Shown in pieces: positions 59,959-64,000 of a stretch of DNA of 64,000 nt. The DNA is from Streptomyces hygroscopicus subsp. hygroscopicus (lineage in GTDB: Bacteria; Actinomycetota; Actinomycetes; Streptomycetales; Streptomycetaceae): assembly GCF_001553455.1 (NCBI RefSeq), contig NZ_BBOX01000030.1, forward strand, positions 1-64,000, given 5' to 3'. Made by a program: the position numbers and the translations under genes. Below the pieces are notes generated by a model that was given only the letters and a program-made list of their open reading frames with translations, did no database searches and was not told the DNA's origin. Numbering within the stretch: position 1 is the first letter of the stretch; every line of letters begins with the position of its first letter.

Positions 59959-61284
59959 GTGTCCTCATCACGCACAATCATCAAGGCTCCGGCAGCCTCG
60001 GAGCCGACACGGACCAGCCGTCCGGAAATCGTCGAGACCGTCGCGGAGGTCATCGCCGACGTGCGCGCCCACGGCGATGCCGCCGTGCGCCGCTGGTCGC
60101 AGAAGTTCGACCAGTGGAATCCGCCGTCCTTCCGGCTGGGCCCCGACGAGATCGCCGCTGTGGTCTCCTCCGTCCCGGAGACGGTCCTCGACGATCTGCG
60201 GTTCGCCCAGCAGCAGGTCCGCGGCTTCGCCCAGGCGCAGCGGGACTCGCTCACCGACTTCGAGGTCGAGACCCTGCCCGGGGTGTTCCTGGGCCAGCGC
60301 AACATCCCCGTCGGTGCGTCCGGCGCGTATGTGCCCGGCGGCCGCTATCCGCTCACCGCGTCGGCCCACATGACCGTCCTGACGGCCAAGGTCGCCGGTG
60401 TGGAGCGGGTCGCCGCGACGACCCCGCCGGACCGCGGCGCCCCGCCGGCCGTCAGCATCGCCGCGATGCACCTGGCCGGCGCGGACGAGATCTACGTCAT
60501 GGGCGGTGTCCAGGCCGTGGCGGCCCTGGCCCTGGGCACCGAGACGATCGACTCGGTCGACATGTTCGCCGGCCCCGGCAACGCCTACGTGGCCGAAGCC
60601 AAGCGCCAGCTCTTCGGTGAGGTCGGGATCGACCTGTTCGCCGGCCCCACCGAAGTAGTGATCGTCGCAGACCACACCGCCGACCCGTTCGTGGTGGCCA
60701 CCGACCTGCTGTCCCAGGCCGAGCACGGGCCGGACTCTCCCGTGGTCCTCATCACCACCTCCGAGGACGTGGCCACGCGCACCATCGCCTGGGTGGAGAA
60801 ACTGCTGCCGGACCTGCCCACCGGCGAGGTCGCCGGGCGGGCCTGGCGCGACTGCGGCGAGGTCATCGTGGTTCCCACCCTCACCACCGCCTACGACCTC
60901 GCCGACCGGTACGCCAGCGAGCACGTCCAGATCCTCACGGCCGAGCCCCGCGAGGCCCTGCACCGGATGCGCAACTACGGCGCCCTCTTCCTTGGCGACA
61001 AGACATGTGTCGCATACGGTGACAAAGTCATCGGCACCAATCACGTACTGCCCACCCTGGGGGCGGCCCGTTACACCGGCGGTCTCTGGGTCGGCAAGTA
61101 TCTCAAGACGGTGACCTACCAGGAGATCAGGGACGCCGGGGCCAGCGCCCGGCTCGGCGAGATATGCGGCAGGGCGTCCCGCATCGAGAACTTCGAGGGA
61201 CACGCGCGCTCGGCCGACGTCCGCGCCGCGCGCTACGGATCAGCCTCGCTGGACTGGGCCGATTACCCCCTCGACCAGGTCTGA
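59959..61284 (+). CDS. Histidinol-dehydrogenase-family enzyme, catabolic paralogue
   Basis: 441 residues from GTG 59959, with AGGAG six bases ahead. Zn site and catalytic residues of HisD are all present: Gln253 and His256 (SQAEHGPDSP), Glu321-His322 (ASEHVQIL), Asp355 (YGDKVIGTNHVLPT) and His415 (EGHARSAD). The dehydrogenase signature VAGVERVAATTPPDRGAPPAVSIAAMHLAGADEIYVMGGVQAVAALALGTETIDSVDMFAGPGN is intact. There are no other his genes nearby. Related non-biosynthetic HisD proteins, for example the sulfopropanediol dehydrogenase HpsN, oxidise primary alcohols to acids in two steps with NAD. Such a role fits the GMC and transporter neighbours. Confidence 0.9.
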   Translation: MSSSRTIIKAPAASEPTRTSRPEIVETVAEVIADVRAHGDAAVRRWSQKFDQWNPPSFRLGPDEIAAVVSSVPETVLDDLRFAQQQVRGFAQAQRDSLTDFEVETLPGVFLGQRNIPVGASGAYVPGGRYPLTASAHMTVLTAKVAGVERVAATTPPDRGAPPAVSIAAMHLAGADEIYVMGGVQAVAALALGTETIDSVDMFAGPGNAYVAEAKRQLFGEVGIDLFAGPTEVVIVADHTADPFVVATDLLSQAEHGPDSPVVLITTSEDVATRTIAWVEKLLPDLPTGEVAGRAWRDCGEVIVVPTLTTAYDLADRYASEHVQILTAEPREALHRMRNYGALFLGDKTCVAYGDKVIGTNHVLPTLGAARYTGGLWVGKYLKTVTYQEIRDAGASARLGEICGRASRIENFEGHARSADVRAARYGSASLDWADYPLDQV

Positions 61285-61379
61285 CCCGCGATGACGGACC
61301 AGGGCTTACACCGGACCGCAGGCGCGGCGCGGCATCCGTTCCTAAAGGAGCACCTCACCCCCGACCCCCGGAGATCGTC

Positions 61380-62990
61380 ATGTCAGCAACAGAGAACGAG
61401 GCGCACACGGCGCCCAGATCCCACCGCGTCCCCCCCTCGGGCGGGACCCCAGGCCTTGTCTCCTCGGCCGAGGACGCGGAACTGCTCGCCGCGCTGGGCT
61501 ACGAGCAGCGCTTCGACCGCAAGGTCAGCCTGTGGGCGAACTTCGCCCTCGGCTTCGTGTACCTCTCGCCCCTCGTGGGCATCGTGTCCCTCTTCGCACT
61601 CGGTCTGTCGACCGTCGGCGGGCCGTCCGTCTTCTGGATAGCCATCGTCGGAGCCGGGCAGTTCCTCGTCGCGCTGGTCTTCGGGGAGGTCGTCTCGCAG
61701 TTCCCGCTCGCCGGCGGGCTCTACCAGTGGGTCCGAAGGCTCTGGAACGGGCGCTACGCCTGGTTCAACGCGTGGACCTACATCTGCTGCATCACCATCG
61801 GCATCACCAGTACCGCGCTGTTCAGCTCGGACTTCGTGGCCAGCCTCTTCGGCGGGACCGCCGATGAGCCGGGCATCAGTTCCACCCCCACCCAGCGCCT
61901 CTGGATCGCGATCGGCATGACCGTCGTCTGTCTGGTCTGCAACTGCTTCGGCACCAGGACACTGGCCCTGATCTCCAAGATCGGGCTCGCCGCGGAACTG
62001 ATCGGCATCGTTCTCGTGGGCCTGTACCTGCTGATCTTCGAGCGGCGCAACTCCGTCTCGATCTTCTTCGAGACCAGCAGCTCCACCCACGACAACTACT
62101 TCATGGCTTTCATCGCCGCCTCACTCGTCGGGCTGTTCCTCTTCTACGGCTTCGAGGCATGCGGCGAGATCGCCGAAGAGGTCCCCAACCCCTCCCGCAG
62201 CATCCCCCGGGCCATGCAGCTGACCGTGGCCGTCGGCGGAGTGGCCGCGCTCCTCGCGTTCGTCGGCTACGCGCTCGCGGCCCCCGACCTGCCCTCGATC
62301 CTCTCGGGCAAGGACGCCAACCCGATCCCGGCGATCCTGCAGAGCTCGGTCGGCACCGTGGGCACGAAGGCGGTGCTCATGGTCAGCATCACCTCCTTCA
62401 TCGCGGGCGTCATGAGCCAGCAGGCCGCTGCGAGCCGGATCGTCTTCTCCTTCGCCCGCGACGACATGTTCCCGGGCTCCCGAGTCTTCTCGCAGATCTC
62501 CCGCAAGCACCGTGTCCCCCTGAACGCACTGCTGGCCGTGAACGTCGTTCCCCTGGCGATCTTCGTGTTCGTGTACTACTCGCCCGATTCGCTCACCAAG
62601 ATCGTGGCCTTCCAGATGCTGGCCGGATACGCGGCCTTCATGATGGTGGTGCTCGCCGCGCTGCGGATGCGCCTGAAGGGATGGCGTCCCGCCGGCGCCT
62701 GGACCCTCGGCCGCTGGGGATTCGTGGTCAACGTGGCGGCCCTGGCCTACGGCGTCCTCGGGATGGTTCTGCTCGCCTGGCCCACCGGCGACGCCGGAAC
62801 CCCGCTCCTGGACCGGTGGATCGCGCTGATCGGCTTCCTCGTCGTCTCGGTCGTGGGCCTCGTCTACTTGCTGGCCGGGAAGCCCGAGCGCAAGTCCACC
62901 GCACCGGAAGGTGACGCCCTGGAGATCGCCGAGCAGCTGCGCGCCCGCGCCGCGGCCCTCACGCCCACCACCGGAGGGAACATCGTATGA
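61380..62990 (+). CDS. APC-superfamily amino acid/amine permease
   Basis: 536 residues from ATG 61380. About 12 membrane segments; the first (ASLWANFALGFVYLSPLVGIVSLFALGLSTVGGPSVFW-like) and the consensus regions VFGEVVSQFPLAGGLYQWVRRLWNGRYAWFNAWTYICC and FYGFEACGEIAEEVPNPSRSIPRAM are typical of APC/AAT permeases of the GABA/choline-like branch. GFEACGEIAEEVPNP is the segment that faces the substrate pocket in LeuT-fold carriers. Likely imports an amine or amino-alcohol with protons. It overlaps the ThuA-like gene by four bases. Confidence 0.92.
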   Translation: MSATENEAHTAPRSHRVPPSGGTPGLVSSAEDAELLAALGYEQRFDRKVSLWANFALGFVYLSPLVGIVSLFALGLSTVGGPSVFWIAIVGAGQFLVALVFGEVVSQFPLAGGLYQWVRRLWNGRYAWFNAWTYICCITIGITSTALFSSDFVASLFGGTADEPGISSTPTQRLWIAIGMTVVCLVCNCFGTRTLALISKIGLAAELIGIVLVGLYLLIFERRNSVSIFFETSSSTHDNYFMAFIAASLVGLFLFYGFEACGEIAEEVPNPSRSIPRAMQLTVAVGGVAALLAFVGYALAAPDLPSILSGKDANPIPAILQSSVGTVGTKAVLMVSITSFIAGVMSQQAAASRIVFSFARDDMFPGSRVFSQISRKHRVPLNALLAVNVVPLAIFVFVYYSPDSLTKIVAFQMLAGYAAFMMVVLAALRMRLKGWRPAGAWTLGRWGFVVNVAALAYGVLGMVLLAWPTGDAGTPLLDRWIALIGFLVVSVVGLVYLLAGKPERKSTAPEGDALEIAEQLRARAAALTPTTGGNIV

Positions 62991-63655
62991 CCCGCGTTCT
63001 GTACCTGTACGGAGGCTGGCCGGGGCACAAGCCCTACCAGGTCGCCGAGGAATGGGCCGTGCCGATCTTCAGGGACCTGGGCTTCGACGTCGACGAGACC
63101 AACGACATCTTCGCGCTCGACGCCGACCTCACCGGCTACGACCTCATCGCGCTCAACTGGAACAACGCCCTCCTGTCCGAGGGGCTGACAGCCGCCCAGG
63201 AGGCGAGTCTGCTGGGGGCAGTGGAGGCCGGCACCGGGATCGCCGCCTGGCACGGCGCTGCCGCCGCGTTCCGGACGAGCCTGAAGTACCACTGGCTGAT
63301 CGGCGGCAGCTTTCTCGAACACCCCGCGGGCGAAGGCGTGAAGTACCCCTACCAGGTCACCGTCACGGACACCGGCCACCCGATCACCGACGGCGTGAAG
63401 GATTTCCAGGTCGCCTCCGAGCAGTACTACATGTCCGTCGACCCCAACAACCACGTCCTCGCGGAGACCACCTTCACCGGTGAGCACCTGCCCTGGCTGG
63501 AGGGCCGGACCATCCCGCAGGCCTGGACCCGCACCTGGGGACAGGGCCGTGTCTTCTACAGTGCGGTCGGACACGACCTCGACGACCTGCAGAACCCGGA
63601 CGTCACCCGGCTGTGCGCGCAGGGCTTCGCCTGGGCCGCCCGCCGGGGCGCCTGA
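62987..63655 (+). CDS. ThuA-like domain protein
   Basis: 222 residues; ATGA overlap with the permease gene. The trehalose-utilisation (ThuA) fold is evident: MTRVLYLYGGWPGHKPYQVAEEWAVPIFRDLGFDVDETNDIFALDADLTGYDLIALNWNNALLSEGLTAAQEASLLGAVEAGTGIAAWHGAAAAF, then GVKYPYQVTVTDTGHPITDGVKDFQVASEQYYMSVDP and the terminal TWGQGRVFYSAVGHDLDDLQNPDVTRLCAQGFAWAARRG (compare the usual GRVFYTALGH). Family members are glutamine-amidotransferase-like and often accompany sugar dehydrogenase pathways. The biochemical role is open. No signal peptide, so cytoplasmic. Confidence 0.9.
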   Translation: MTRVLYLYGGWPGHKPYQVAEEWAVPIFRDLGFDVDETNDIFALDADLTGYDLIALNWNNALLSEGLTAAQEASLLGAVEAGTGIAAWHGAAAAFRTSLKYHWLIGGSFLEHPAGEGVKYPYQVTVTDTGHPITDGVKDFQVASEQYYMSVDPNNHVLAETTFTGEHLPWLEGRTIPQAWTRTWGQGRVFYSAVGHDLDDLQNPDVTRLCAQGFAWAARRGA

Positions 63656-63693
63656 CTCCCCACCACCCGAACCGACCCGACTGGGAGCACCCC

Positions 63694-64000
63694 ATGCCTG
63701 TCCTCACCGGAGGCCAGATCGTTGCGCGGACCCTGCGCAACTACGGAGTCGACTACGTCGCCGGCATTCCCGGCCACGGCATCTGGTCGCTGACCGACGC
63801 CTTCCTCGACGACGAATCCAAGATTCCCTTCATCCAGACCTTCCACGAGCAGAGCGCCGTCCACCTCGCGGACGGCTACTACCGGGTCACCGGCCGCCCG
63901 CAGGCCGCGGTGACCTCCATCGGCGCCGGCGCCAGCAACACCGTCATCGGCATGGCCACCGCCTTCACCGACTCCACCAGCGTCCTGGTCATCACCGGCG
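63694..64000 (+). CDS. ThDP-dependent enzyme, N-terminal part (runs off the window)
   Basis: From ATG 63694 (MPVLTGGQIVARTLRNYGVDYVAGIPGHGIWSLTDAFLDDE), with GGGAG ahead. The pyrimidine-binding domain of acetolactate synthase/benzoylformate decarboxylase-type enzymes is visible: the conserved catalytic Glu is in FHEQSAVHLADGYYRVTGRPQAAVTSIGAGASNTVIGMATAF. The rest is outside the window, so the substrate (2-oxo acid decarboxylase, carboligase or IolD-like hydrolase) is undecided. It continues the block C operon 38 bases after the ThuA-like gene. Confidence 0.88.
   Translation, partial: MPVLTGGQIVARTLRNYGVDYVAGIPGHGIWSLTDAFLDDESKIPFIQTFHEQSAVHLADGYYRVTGRPQAAVTSIGAGASNTVIGMATAFTDSTSVLVITG

Noticed and set aside
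59959-61284. Biosynthetic histidinol dehydrogenase as the gene's role
   Set aside because: No other histidine genes are near, and the neighbours are transport and catabolic oxidoreductases under PucR.

Overview
The window is high-GC actinobacterial chromosome, almost certainly Streptomyces or a close relative. The signs are strong third-position GC bias, frequent GTG starts, a TTA codon early in a secreted enzyme gene, a perfect CebR-type operator, a type I-E-like CRISPR repeat and many LacI, PucR and MarR regulators. It looks like accessory chromosome: a heavily recombined, insertion-sequence-rich left half and a well-kept catabolic right half. No core housekeeping operon is present apart from a tRNA.

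Left part (1-19.8 kb). A split transketolase pair (minus strand) precedes a tRNA-Pro(GGG) gene. The 3' half of this tRNA is repeated exactly at 5691-5733 and, in diverged form, at 14350-14396. A tyrosine-integrase remnant follows each of the two copies, so this is probably a tandem array of decayed integrative elements stacked on one tRNA. Inside it lie one complete DDE transposase and fragments of at least six insertion sequences. The cargo includes a secreted AA10 polysaccharide monooxygenase behind a CebR box, a frameshift-ridden Orn/Lys/Arg decarboxylase, two pieces of a giant DNRLRE/RHS polymorphic toxin, and an intact SMI1/KNR4-type immunity gene.

Middle part (19.9-33 kb). It holds an amidase, debris of an ATP-grasp-like protein and of an FAD monooxygenase, an MFS exporter with a truncated paralogue, and an HD-domain/RidA pair divergent from a frameshifted GlxA-type regulator. 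A MarR regulator with its own palindromic operator precedes a NIPSNAP-SDR fusion. Next come an AT-richer two-gene island of unknown function, a broken IS701 transposase and a four-repeat CRISPR array without cas genes nearby.

Right part (33.4-64 kb). Three catabolic blocks follow. Block A (33.4-45.8 kb) has a LacI regulator with a strong double palindrome, an FAD-dependent oxidoreductase, a hydantoinase/oxoprolinase-A protein, a small HEXXH protein, a permease, a secreted beta-propeller-like protein, an acetylxylan-esterase-type hydrolase and a large secreted protein with two discoidin-like modules. Block B (46.2-54.1 kb) has a secreted PL8-type lyase, a GH130 phosphorylase, a complete sugar ABC importer and a LacI regulator. 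The same AAACCGGTTT palindrome stands at both ends of block B, which argues for one regulon. A and B together look like a system for an acetylated, uronate- and perhaps mannose-containing polysaccharide.

Block C (54.7-64 kb) has two GMC oxidoreductases, a PucR regulator, a HisD-family dehydrogenase, an APC permease, a ThuA-like protein and the start of a ThDP enzyme. A conserved bipartite 40-bp element lies upstream of the first GMC gene and again between pucR and the hisD-like gene. It looks like an uncharacterised oxidation pathway for an imported small alcohol or amino compound.
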